64,000 bases of DNA from Glandiceps talaboti (lineage: Eukaryota; Hemichordata; Enteropneusta; Spengelidae). Positions 1-13,300 of the stretch are shown piece after piece (position 1 is the first letter of the stretch; each line of letters begins with the position of its first letter). Made by a program: the position numbers and the translations under genes. Below the pieces are notes generated by a model, which saw only the letters and a program-made list of their open reading frames with translations, was not told where the DNA came from and ran no database searches. Location of the stretch: assembly GCF_964340395.1 (NCBI RefSeq), contig NC_135551.1, positions 7,951,379-8,015,378 on the forward strand. Reading direction: 5' to 3'.

Positions 1-1016
1 GAATTAGAAATTTATTCACAAAACGTTTTACACGGATGTGGTTTTTTCATGATTTAGAAAATGATTGCATATCAGAATAATAGAAATAGTTAGTGCAGCG
101 TGTAGAAGCAGATTGGAGTTATTTCCAGTGTACATGTATATTGAATCTGAATACCTGAAAATCTGATGTTGTTTGATTCAACGTTGTTATTTTATGGTTG
201 TGTTTGTCTTTTGTATTACGCCAAATAAAAAAACTATGTTTCCAATAACCCGACCAACTTTAGTTTAAGCCCCCCCCCCCTCAATTCTCTATTTCTGTGT
301 ACAGTTTCATGCCTCTGTGGTCACATTTGTATAACAGTACAGTCTGCATCATTAGTAACGTGTTCATCTATTTAACTTATAATTGTCTTCATTTACTTCT
401 TTTACACCTCATCAAATTCTCTCAGAAGTATTGTGACTGATTACTATCTTATTTTGGGGTCGAAGTATTAAAAATTTAAAGTAAAATAAAATAAAATTCC
501 AACCTACCTATCCTATTTTCTGAAGTCATGTTAGCGGAAACAAACTATTTTTTTTTTTTCATTTTTGTCTTTAGTCATGTTATTTTTGGTTGAGTTTGTG
601 TTTTGTATTCCATGTGAACATACAAACATTTACTACAAAGAACAATTCAAGCTAACATGAAGGATGGAAGATTGAATCAATCAATTATTAAAAAGAAATA
701 TGAAATTTGTATTAGTTTAAGTTCATAATCATGTTGGTGATGACTATTCTCTTGTTTCAAAAAGAACTGATATCAGGTTGGCATGAATAATGGACAGCGC
801 CCTCTGGTGTTATGTAGTAGTAAATGTTAATAATGGATTATGCAGAAAAGTATGAATGTATTAATTTGATATGAACAAAATAGAAATCAACCCTATTGGG
901 GTCAGTTTGAAATTCAGGTATACAAATGAAATGAGAAGTTTAGATTAAGGTAATACTAACAGTTGCAGGAAAATGATTTTAAAAAATACTGAGACTTCTG
1001 TTTTTTCTGTGTTCAG
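1..1016. other. Intron, with CTCF-like motif at 795-811
   Basis: Intronic sequence 5' of the first recognisable ARFGEF3 exon, with no coding exon identified. The minus strand at 795-811 reads ACACCAGAGGGCGCTG, two changes from the vertebrate CTCF core CCACCAGGGGGCGCTG. The same flanking words (catgaataatgga) recur at about 1826 with a second such motif, so both seem to lie in copies of one short interspersed repeat. Confidence 0.45.
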
Positions 1017-1104
1017 ACGCTAGCACCGGTCCAACAAAGGTTCTATGTGATGACGTAGTCAAGGTCTTAGATTATTTTTGTAAAAAACTGGAGAACTGCC
1101 ACAG
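1017..1104 (+). CDS. ARFGEF3: ARFGEF3 exon 1 in window
   Basis: The acceptor is TTCAG and the donor is CAG|GTAAGT. It encodes ASTGPTKVLCDDVVKVLDYF followed by a lysine-rich end, matching the human segment STVESLCDDVVSVL. It starts with 2 nt completing a codon begun in an upstream exon outside the window and ends after 2 nt of a codon. Confidence 0.88.
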
Positions 1105-4100
1105 GTAAGTTACAACATACCTTAGTGATATGCATGCAACATAATAGTCTTCATAGCATGTTGAGTCATGCCCCATGCTAGCAAAACCCTGCTTTTTAGC
1201 TTCAGGATCATATATCATAATATCCTGTGTAGTCATAGCGATGTAGTATTATAACATTTTGAAATTTATTGTTTGACAACGCTGCATGTTTTAACACGAT
1301 TTGATTTATATTGTGTAAAATTAATCATATCCTGCATTCAGTTCTGACATGTATGAGTTCCAAGTTAAAAAAAAAAAAATACCAAAAAAATTGTATGGAA
1401 AATTTCCCAATTTCGCAAAATAAATTGAACAAGGTGTATTATAATGTATGTAAAATATACCCAGTGGCAATCGAATGATTTCATTACTTTTTCTTACAAG
1501 CATAACTAAAATATCAAAAATGTGTACCTGTGTTTGATGTATGTTATTTCTGTACTCCAGTGATAATGACAAGTTTGAAGAGGTATTGTGTCGACTGGCT
1601 TCAGACTCCTTTCTTAGATCGGTGTCTGACAGGTATATGAATTACCCTATTACCATAGCAATAATTACCATGGTGATGGTCAAAACTCATTACAATTTAA
1701 CTCTTCATCAGTGTTAAATTAACAATCACCATGGTGACGGCCACAACTTGTTACTATGTTACATTATCAGTGTTATATTTCACATACATCGTGGTGATGG
1801 CCATACTGTTGGTTTAAAAAAGACATGAATAATGGATAGTGCCCTCTAGTGGTGTAGTGTTGCAGTGAGTGTAAATCATAGCTGAAGAAGAAAGATGAAA
1901 ATATTTGTGTAAAACACTAAAATATTATAATATTTCATTAACAAAAGCATGAAAGAAAGTAGCAAAGTCTGTAACTTCAATTATTTTTTCCAATGATTTC
2001 ACTACGTACATGATAAAACCACAGTGGAATTAGTTGAATGTTAGATAAATATGGTGTCCTATGTGTATATAGATAGCCAGTTTACGGTAATGACTTTGAT
2101 TCTGATAGCTGTCATATTTTAAGACGATAACATTCGGAATCACAGTCAATACTGTTAACAGTCCAACACATTGAAGATGTTTCTACTCAAACGAAAATGC
2201 CATAAATTATTTTGATAGTTACAAAATATAAAATCAAAACTTTGCACCAAGACAAAGCACACCCTTCCACATAATGTGTGTGACACCATCCTGTGAAGTG
2301 ACATGAGGGAATAAACTTGTATGGTTCTCATAGTCTGACCTTTGACCTAAATGATCTACATCCACATGTTAACTGCACTGTATCACTAGAGGGTGTCAAT
2401 GTCTATGTATGAAATAGTAACTCTATAATAGCTCTGCACTGCTATGCTACACCCCTCCCTACACATCCATACATTGCAATTGTTTATATTAATTTCTAGG
2501 GGCACAGTATAGAAATCTGCAATTTTCTTGATGATTCTTAAAACAGTTGATATTTATCTGAGTAACATATTAGGGTAAGATAGAACACATTGGATACTAA
2601 ATAACATAAATAGTACCGGTACTCTTTATTCATCTAAATAAATTTTGGAAATTTGGCCATGGAGCAGTGCCCCAGTTGCCCCCAGTGTTGTTCTTAGAAT
2701 ACATCCAAAAAGAATCTTAGTCTTCTTTAAAAAAAAAAAGTATAGTAACACTTCCAAAACTGAGATTCAGACATTGGAGTTCAAAGAACAATGATTGCAA
2801 CTGGCAATAAGTACATAATTTTAATTCCGTTTTTTCCCAACTTGTCTTTTGTGTACAAACAAATACACCCCCACCCCACCCACACTATAGATATAAGGAC
2901 ATATACATGGAATAGTCTATTTGAATTCAAAGAAACTCAAAAGGAACGTGCAAAGTTTTAAACTGTGCCCCAATAAAAAAATCACCTTCACTCTAACTTT
3001 CCCTTTCTCCTGGAGTATCTAGCTATAATGGTGGTGTATTACATAGACATCTTATAATCTTAAAACTGCTGTTAAAATCTTACACTATAGATGCAAATTT
3101 ATATATATACACGATCCAGCCAAGACTTTGTAAATAATACATAGCAACCAAACAGCTGCATTCATACATTCCCATGCTTTCCTTTGGTTACAGTAGGGGG
3201 TGTTCTGTAGGTTTTTTTTTTCTGCATTGGCCAAATGAAAGATATAGTATTATTGCAGTTACCTGACCCTTGTGACATAATAAATGCAGTGTAAGAAAAA
3301 CACTACCATGAAACTAAAAATATATATAAAAAAATTAATAAGTGCCCTGAATCCTGAAAATTTAATAGCTTGATATAATTAATAATACATGTTTATACAA
3401 GTAATGATTGAATGATATCAAGTCCACCATTAACATTTATAAGAAAAGTAGTTTAAGAAACACACTGCTGCTGTCTATGAAACTAAAATATATACATAAA
3501 AAAAATATAGAAAAATAAAATAGAAATAAGTGTCTTGACTCCTGAAAATGAACAATAGTTTGATATATAGAAAGGTACATGTTTATACAATTACTGATAG
3601 ATATCAAGTCCCCAGTAGCTGTACTAAGAACTGTAAATGGAGATATTTACAATACTAGAAAACTTTGCGATTTTTTTCCAAAGCATTTTAGTCACTACTT
3701 ATTTTTTTGCATTTTTGGTTTCCAGTAAAATAAGCGAACATAAATCTGTAGTGAAAATTTTTTCAGGTTTACACTGTTACAGTAACTTATTGTCATTGAT
3801 AAAAGTATTTTAATTGTTGTAGTACTAAAACTTTTCAAGCATGACTATTTTGTTAGCAAGGCTAGTAATTCAGCTCTACATAGAATTAAAATAGTAGGTA
3901 TTATCTTGAAAATAAGGTATAAAGGATATTTCAAATTTGTAGATTATAACGGTTACCATGGGAAACAAGTCTTGGAAATAAGGTAGAATTTACTTTCGTT
4001 CCACCCTGTGAAATGTAGACTGTAAGATATGTCATGTTTAATACAACGCCCTCACTGGCCAGTTCTATCAGTGAAAGGAGTTGACTGATGTGTGAGGGCG

Positions 4101-6346
4101 CCCCATCATGGCATACCTTACAGACTGAAAAAAAACTCACTAAGGGAAGAAGTCCATTTCAAGTTGCCGGTACCGCAGGCGGTTCCCGCGGGAATCCAAA
4201 CCCTCCCGTACCGCCGGCGGTTTTACCGCTTTGTTACCGTGCATATTCATGAGAAACTCATTACCGCTTGACATGGCATAATGAATTCAGTGTGAATGGG
4301 GTACCTGAATATTAATCAGATCGTTGTTTCTGGTCGGTCCCGCGGGAACCGCGGTTTCTTCCGTCAATACAAAGAGGTTTTAGACAGTAAAAAGTTACTG
4401 TCTATGGTTCTATGAGAATACAATAAAATGGCGATAATAAAGATAATATAGATGTGTATAAGCCAAATGTTTATGGTAGGGGTAAAAATATGCTCGTTTT
4501 ATATGATCGTATAAATTCACTGCAAGTAATGTTACAATTGGTTAACTGCGACGTACGTTAAAAATCATCAGACGATTTCGAGTCAAGAATAAACATTGCC
4601 ATACGAATCAAGTTTATTGGAACATGTAATCAATTTGTGACGAAAAGTCAGACACAACTGCTTTCATTCTTCGATCGCAGCGTGCATGCAGTGTGATCGA
4701 ATAGTGGAACAGCAGGCTTTGGTAAAAATATGATAACTCCGTGCAAGTGGGTCAAATGCTGAGCGGGTTCATCGAAAGGGTAGGACTTTGAATTAAATGA
4801 ATAAAAATACTGTGAATAAAAACCAGTATCATAGTGTCACTAGTCTTTTGTCCTGGTTATATTTATACATTTTTCTATTGTATACAGTTCTGACAGTGAA
4901 TATGAAATCCGTAATGCTTACTATACATCGTGACCGATGAAACGTTCACACTTTCTTCGTACACTATCATTGGCTCGTATTTTAAAGAAAAGCTACGAAT
5001 TACGTCATATTGCACATTTGTCTATAAAAGCATCAAAGTGTAGTAAGAGGTTGTAAACGACTTATTAATTGTCCAGTCTATGGTGACAACAATTAGTCTT
5101 TAGTTGAGAGGTGTGACCGAAATCAAATAGTTATGACAATAAAACAGTATTAGACACAAATGATGTACATGTACACGCGAGTAGAAAAAAAGGCATGTAC
5201 AAAAATATGTCAGTCGAAATGTGCAACTATTTCATACACAAAGTCTTCGGGTGGCCATGGCCGCGACGTTTTGGTCTCGTGTTACCTCATGATTTTTCAG
5301 ATATTCCTTTCTGAAGTATGTACAACCTAAAGTAAAGCAGTTACGTTTTATTATAAGGGCAGTTTTCATTTCCTTTTACCAAGCGCACATGGCAAGGGGG
5401 ACGTAACATGACCCCTGACCGACCTTGAAGTAATCATGACGTAGCTACAAGTGTGAACAGATCTGATCGCCACATTTTCGTATCGATGAACACGCCGCGC
5501 CATTGCTTATAGACTTTCTGGTGTCGCAGAAGTGTCCTCGCAAGTTTGACTAATTGAGTCCAAAATCTTCTTGCAAATTGCAGATTTTATTCGCATTTTA
5601 CGATTTGGCGAGTGGGCATTATTATTTTAATCATTTATCGATACTGTGACGTGAGGGTTCATGTCGGTACCTGTTTAAGTTGTGTCAGTTTTGAACATCA
5701 ATCTCAGTGTCTGAACGTCACCCATGTCCTCATTGAGTTCGGTGGTCTACTGAATTCGGAAAAAAAAAACATGCGACAAATCATCGGACCTGCAAAACAT
5801 CTCCGAATAGCATCGTGTGCGACATGTTTGCGATCTATTGTTCTCTCATGAACAATGAATTTAGGTGTTGTCGGAATAATCAAAGGACATGCCACACAAA
5901 AGACTATGGAGATAATGTCGTGGTCCCGGTATCGTCGGTTTCCCGTGTACATACAAGCTCATTACTGACAGCTGAACCCGGTACCGCTGTTACCGCGGTA
6001 AAGGTGTGTTTCCCGCGGGAACCGCCCGCGGTACCGGCAACTTGAAATGGACCTCTTCCCTAAGGGTAAAAAAAAATTGTTAACTTTTACCTGATTTAAA
6101 ATGAACTTGGTAACTTATGGCAAACAATTCCTAATATATAATGTAAGAATCAACTTGACAACTATTCAGGATCTTGAAATGTAACATCTGTTTGTTCGGT
6201 TGTTTTTTCTTGCTTGCACAGATGGACAGGTCCTCAAAGTCAACAATTAATGGGATTATATTTAGAATGTGTTTTGGTCATATTGTCAAGTTCGTCGACT
6301 GATCTCAGAACTGATGAAACTTTTATCAACATTGTGTGGTGAGTTT

Positions 6347-6406
<60 letters not shown>

Positions 6407-7203
6407 GTATTACACAAAGTACAAACAGTATCTTAATAAGAACTGTACCAAACAAGTCTTGCACTACACACAGTACAAGCATTGTCATCAGGTGATCACA
6501 TGACATCACAAATGACATCACAAATATGCAAATTACCAAACCAGTCTCACATTACACACTGTACTAGCATTGTCATCAGGTGATCACATGACATCACAAA
6601 TGACATCACAAATATGCAAATCAATTAGGAACAAGTCTCTCACACACTACAGACATTGCTGTCGGCTCTTATAAAACTTTAAATGTAGCATCGATGACAT
6701 ATTATGCATGACAATAGATGACATCATGAAATCATAGGTTGTCATGGAAATGATACTTATCTAACTAATGTATGACAATTGTTTCTTGTTACAGGCAACA
6801 ACTATGCCCAACCCTGATATCCATCTTGGGAAACCCCAAGAATGAAAAGTCTATAATCTCATCCCATAATACTGGTAGCCTTGACAACGAAGCCAGAGGT
6901 GTGTCTGATCATGGGCGTGGTTCAGGTTGCTCGGCAACTGCACCCAGCATTATCCATTCAGCAGCAAAGAGTGTGTATGCTATTGGTGTACAGCTGTTGA
7001 GATTAGTCGGTACGGTAGGATCGTTACGACCTGTACTGTCATCGTTATTTCATCGGTTTCTACTCTACCCACCTCCACAACATCGATATGAAGCATTGAA
7101 AGCTGTCAAGGAGGTGAGATCATTATGAGTAAATACTTATAGTCAATAATTTTAACTAGAGTATGTAAGTTAGCGGTGATATCATAGAGTGTTGGTGATG
7201 ATT

Positions 7204-7239
<36 letters not shown>

Positions 7240-7332
7240 GCGATGACGATGACGATGACGATGATGATGATGACGATGACGACACCGGCGATGCCACTGA
7301 CTTTGATGATGATGAATGTGGTGATGATGATG

Positions 7333-7363
<31 letters not shown>

Positions 7364-10300
7364 GGAGTCGGAGGTCGTCGATGACAACAACAGTGATGAT
7401 GGTGCATGTGTGTTTGTATGCATGCATCTACACCTATTTGTCTATCCATCTATACTATCAACATTCAATAACAATGGCTACATGGAGTAAAAAGACAAAT
7501 CCACAAGTTGTTAGGGACATTAACTTCTCCCATGTTAGAAGGTAACAGACAATAATATTCATTCTGTTGATTGTGTTGATAGGTATTTAGTACACCACAG
7601 GGAGTGTTAGACATGGCTGGTCCACCACTCTATGACACAAAGACAATCAAATCTACACAGACTTCAAGGAATTCAGATCTAGACCTTCTAAAACTGTAAG
7701 TTATCAACATAATTTATATAGACATACCCTGTATAGAAATTACAGTGTTTAGTTCACACAAGGCAACAACATATCAATGACTGAAAATATCCCTAGATGT
7801 CAAATGAATTATATGAAATGTTTATGATATACAAGCAGTTCAAAAATTGGAAAAAGAACAGTGATTTTTCAACCTGGCCTGGTCGATGACCCTCATCAAA
7901 TTAAAATCTATATTATGTTCTATTTTTCACAGTTTTACTGCTTATGTGCATTATAACTTTAAAGTGTAATTCAATCAACATATAACTGTTTTACATTTGA
8001 TGTAAGTTATGCAGTGTTCTTGCTAAGGGTGGTAAGTAGGTAAAATCTACCCGAGTTTCTTAGTCATTTTACCACAGATCCCTACCAGTGTGTTTGGTAA
8101 GTAGGTAAAATCTACCCGAGTTTCTTAGTCATTTTTCCACAGATCCCTACCAATGTGTTTGCTAAGGGTAGTCAGTAGGTAAACTCTATTTTTGAGCTCC
8201 CCAGTCATTTTTACCAGGGTTCCCTACCAGTATATTTTTGTGAAGGGTGATAAGTATGTAAAATCTACCTGAGTTCCAGTATGTTTGCTGCTAAGGGCAG
8301 TAAATCTATTAGGTTTTCCAGTCATTATTGTAATAGATATTCTTTCTGGTTCTGTCATGCTTTTGAAGTTTACACTACATACTTCAGTGTTTTTGCTAAG
8401 GTTTGGGAACCCCGGTAACAGAAAGGGGGAAAGAGGTAAAACTGGTAGTGCTTCCCATGCAATGTGTCATAATTTTGGTGGGGAACCCCGGTAAAATGAT
8501 GTGGGAACCCCGGTAGATTTTACCTACTTACCGCCCTTAAATAAAACACTGTACTTAGAGTTAACTAATAATGAAATGATTTATTTGTTTAGATTACTAG
8601 ATGGTATAGTAGAATCGTCTCACAGTAATGAGGGTATTGTATGTCATACCAGTGTAGCCTGTGTTGTAGCGTTACTAACAGCTCTTGAAGACATCAGTCA
8701 GGGCAAATGTTTATCTGATCTACATATCACAGAGATTAATAAACAGTTGGATTTACTGGATTTGCAAGAAACACAAGGTGAGTGGGGATACAGTTTGATG
8801 ACCAGTGTATTAATTTTGATTTGTTTAATGAACCATGTATACAAGATTAATCCGCTTTGTACGAGGGTGGGGGTGGGGGGTGGGGGGTGGGTGTTTGTAC
8901 ACTCTAAAGTTGGGAAAAATGGTATTAACAAGCTCAGAGGTCAATTTTTGATCATTTTTGGAAAAGTATAGTTTAAGGCTATTGAGAATTGAAAATAAGT
9001 GTAGTAGAGTCACATCTTCAGCCAGTATTGTGAGTACAATCAGGAATATACCAGTATCCCTAAAATTAATGATTTACTTATACAACTGTTGACATCAGAC
9101 TGTGGACAAATGGTAACCTGTTACAAACAGGGAAAGTTAACAACTAAATTGGATTGATAACACTTGGCACAGCATGTTGGGAGGACAGAGACTGGTTACA
9201 TTTCATCATTTGATAAGAACAGTTTTATGGCCATATGACATATTCGTCATGTTTGCAAACAAATTTCCAGTTCCCTTGGCATTTTAAGTATACATAAAGA
9301 AACCATAAAACTGTTTTTATCAAACCATGGTGTGTAATACTAGTCTCTACTGTTCCTACATGCTGAGCCAAGTGTTATTAATCCAATTCATTTGTTTACT
9401 TTCCCTGTGTGTAACAGGGTCTGTTTGCTCATGGTCTGATGTTGGCAGTTGTAATAACAATATGGATTGGAACAATTTGACAGTTTATTTTTATTTTATC
9501 AGTTTTGTCTGATGAGACAGAGGCAGGTGGTTTGGCAGAAAATAAAGAGGTTATAGCAGTTGATAGTAATGGTGTTATTGGACCAACAATGCCTGAAGAA
9601 ACATGTTTGGATAAAAATGGTAGTGATGAAAAAGAGGAGGAAGAGGGACAGAAGGAGGAGGAGGAGGAAAAGAAGGAAGATGATCAGGAGAAAAATGGGG
9701 ATGTGAATGTAGGGAAAGGTGAGGAAGAAGTCTGTCAAATGAACGGAGATGACAGGATTGGAATGACTGACGTACAAAGACAATCCCGAGGTGGTGTTGT
9801 TGTGAGAGATACTTTAACATATCAAACGGATGTCACAGGTAAAGAACTGTGTGATATTAAACCACTTGAAGACGCTGTCATAGAACGACTGACGGAAGAC
9901 AACACAGAAACCTATGAAGCACACCTTGAGGTAGACAATGTAAAACAACAACAAGATATTGACATTGTGCAAGAAAGTGAACCCAATGATGATAGTGATT
10001 ATGTTGCTAGGCAACAAGAAAGTGAAGATGAAGAGATGTTGAGGAAACAGATCTCGGCCGAAGCAGAGATGGAGAAACAAAGAGCAAGAAGGAGAGAAGA
10101 GTTGGAAGCTGTTGCTAAGATGAATGCAGAGGCTGAGAAGGAAGGGGCCAGAGACTTTGTAAATGACTTGATATCTCTCTTACCATCTTTACTACAATTA
10201 ACAGATGCTAGTCAAGTGGACGAGACTCTACTAAGATTTGCATCCAGGTTTTGTGCAGGTAAATTATATACTAATTAACTTTGCACCTTGTACTTTTAGA

Positions 10301-13300
10301 CTATAACTTTATCATTGATGACACTGTTCACATGATTGAAATCACAAGCGCAGTTTCTAAGAAAGGGTACATAATTTTACTACATATCATATTGATGGTT
10401 AATTCCCGTTTACGTATGAAGACCACAGACAGTATGGCTGCCACAGACAGTATGGCAGCTACAGACAGAAGCAGGCATAAATCAGACATGTTTTGTGAGA
10501 TAACAAAATGGCTGCTGCATCATTTAATTTTTTTGACACTGTCACTCAGTTTGTAGTTTTTGATAACACAGGTACTTAATGTTTTGACAATAATGACCAA
10601 GTTGAACCCATTTGAAGTAACAAAACCACATGTAGGCATAATGATAAGATAAGTAATATTTGTACCTGAAATAGAATTTTACTATCTAGGTGCAATTATG
10701 AAAATAATAACCATTCAATTTTTTAGTCAACACCATTGACTTCTGCTCAATGCAGTACCAGGTACATGTGAGAATAAGCCAACCGTTGTGTTCTATTTTG
10801 ACTCTAGAGCATGTGGTAAAATGCTATTGCAGATGTCGTGAAATCATCTAGATGTCTTTATTTACCTCTATTTCCATCATTTTGTGTCGTTTGTGTTGTT
10901 CCGGGTGATCGCCACCTTTCCACATCTGACCCTGTGTAATAGAAAATCTCATTTAAATCTTGCGCTTTTGAGTAGCCAATCAGGATGAGCGTTACATTGG
11001 CAGCTGCGCACACTGGAGAAATTGAAAAAATCAAATAAACAAATGTACACACAGAGGATTGTGTTGGCGACACGATGTGTCTGTGACGGCTCCGTCCCTC
11101 TGAACGATTTTGAAAAAAGCGTGCAGATTGGTTGAAGAAAACTTTCAAGGTCCTTGATATTCAAACAAGATTTTCTGTAACACATGGTCAGATGTGGTCA
11201 AGCGGCGATCACCCGGAACTAAACAAACGATACAAAACAATGGAAATAGAGGTAAATAAAGACATCTAGACGATTTCACCATATCAGATTTTAATCAGAT
11301 TGGTATCAGTACTGAGACTGATTTGATAGCAATGCTATTGTATTGTTACATGGGTTTACATAGTGTAGTACGGTACAGTACTACCAGAAACCAGTAGTGA
11401 GCAGTCTTGATGTACAATATTTTAATTTAATCAACAGATGGTGTCGTAAGAAGCAGTGTGTTCACAGGTAAAAATTGGGTAACATTTGATGGTGTGCAAC
11501 TCAAATAATCCTATTCTTACCATATTCTATTTACATGTCATGTCAGCTACATATTTCAGCTACTAGTAACAAACTTTGCAATGTATCAGTTGTGACTGAA
11601 GGAATGATATCATGGTAAAATACTACTGGGAAATGCACCATAGTGTCTTCATCTCAAAATACTACAAAACTCTTTTAACATGGCTGGAAAGCAAAGCATG
11701 TGCAGCAGTCATTTAATCATGCATGATATATCTGCTCTTAAGTTGATGGAAACTGAACTACAACTTTCCGCTGAGACTAACTTTTTTTTTTTGCATTTTC
11801 TTTTTCTCAATTAGAGGATAATATGGAATGATTTTAGGATGATGCAACTTTTTTTCTTAAACCCATGTTCTTGTTTCTATAACTAGTTGTAGGTGTATAG
11901 ATACAGTATATAATTTAGAGTCTGAACAATAGCATCTTGTGTTAAAGGAATGCTGACAAAGTAACATGTAGAATATTGAAAAATCTCATGTTTTGACATT
12001 TTTTTAATGATTTCGTTGTGTAAAAAGGCCCCAGATTAAATAAGATGACTCAATGAAAGTTTATATTATATATGTAATATATATATACTACATAACTCTT
12101 TTGAATGGAATTTTAATAAAACTGTCCCTGAAAGAAGACGTTTACTTTTAACTTATGCAAGGGCACATTATCAATGTCAGTATTTATATACATTTGAAGT
12201 GAACCGGACCGTTACTTCCACATCGTAAACAGGATTTTTAATGTATGATCGATCATTCAGCTTTCTAGTAATATTTTTTTCAATAGACATTTTATCCTAC
12301 AAATTCCTGCTAAGCATGAAAATATGAATGAAATTACAAAGCAAATAACGATATTGAAAGTAGCAAATATTCATAAATTTCATTTCATTTTACACCAAAA
12401 AGTACTAATAGTTCATAATAAGCTCACCAAAGTTTTCACCAGGTACCCATCATGGCTTCATCAGTGTCTCATGTCAGGACAAAACGTAACAAAGCCATGA
12501 TCTATACCTGGTGAAAGCTTTGGTGAGCTACTAGTAGTTCTTGGTGCAAAAATGAAGTTAAAGTGATGTATATAAAGTGAATGTTTCCACAGATATGCTT
12601 TCATTATTTTAGGAAATAATTATAAATTTGTCAATATTTTCACATTGCATTATATGTATCACAGATTCACATCGATATAAATTGTTACTACATGACAACA
12701 AACCCATGACATATTATTTCCACGGGCATTCATACTGGTATTTTATGGGTTATTTCTAAAACTGCATCGATGGTTCTGCTCTTAAACTCTTCTCTCTCTG
12801 TGTCACCAGGTGATTGTTTTCTTAGTCATTGCGTTATCATCTCTTCCTACAGTGTACAGCACTTGGTTGGTAACATGGTAATATGGTGAAACACCATCAA
12901 CGTTTTGGTTCAAAACTCATCGGTATACTGATACTGAGGAATACATTATTTTTGCTTTTCAGTTTCTTGTTGCAAGTTTTCAGCTGTTGATTTTTATCAG
13001 CTGAGATGTAATTTCAGTGAAATTACTTTTAATCAATGTTCTGTGTACCTCACATTTGATATGAAAGCGCAAAGCAGCTGACTTCCATTTTTTACAAAAT
13101 CCTTTTGAATCATCATAGGTTTTAGTATTCCATTGTATTTCCATTAGTGATCAACCCTTGAAGACACTCAGTATTTTTCATAAATGTAGAGCGCCCCTAC
13201 ATGGCCAAAATACTATTTTCCAGCAACTTATTGACCAATCAGAAAGGTCCTTTCATACCAACCACTTTGCTTCACACAACAAGTCAACATTTTGAAATGG

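Noticed and set aside
5612-6045. Short open frames inside the Harbinger-like element
   Set aside because: No transposase or Myb-like motif. They overlap each other on both strands and look like chance.
7156-7545. Met-, His- and Ser-rich open frames on both strands
   Set aside because: They are translations of the GAT microsatellite, with no splice context or homology.
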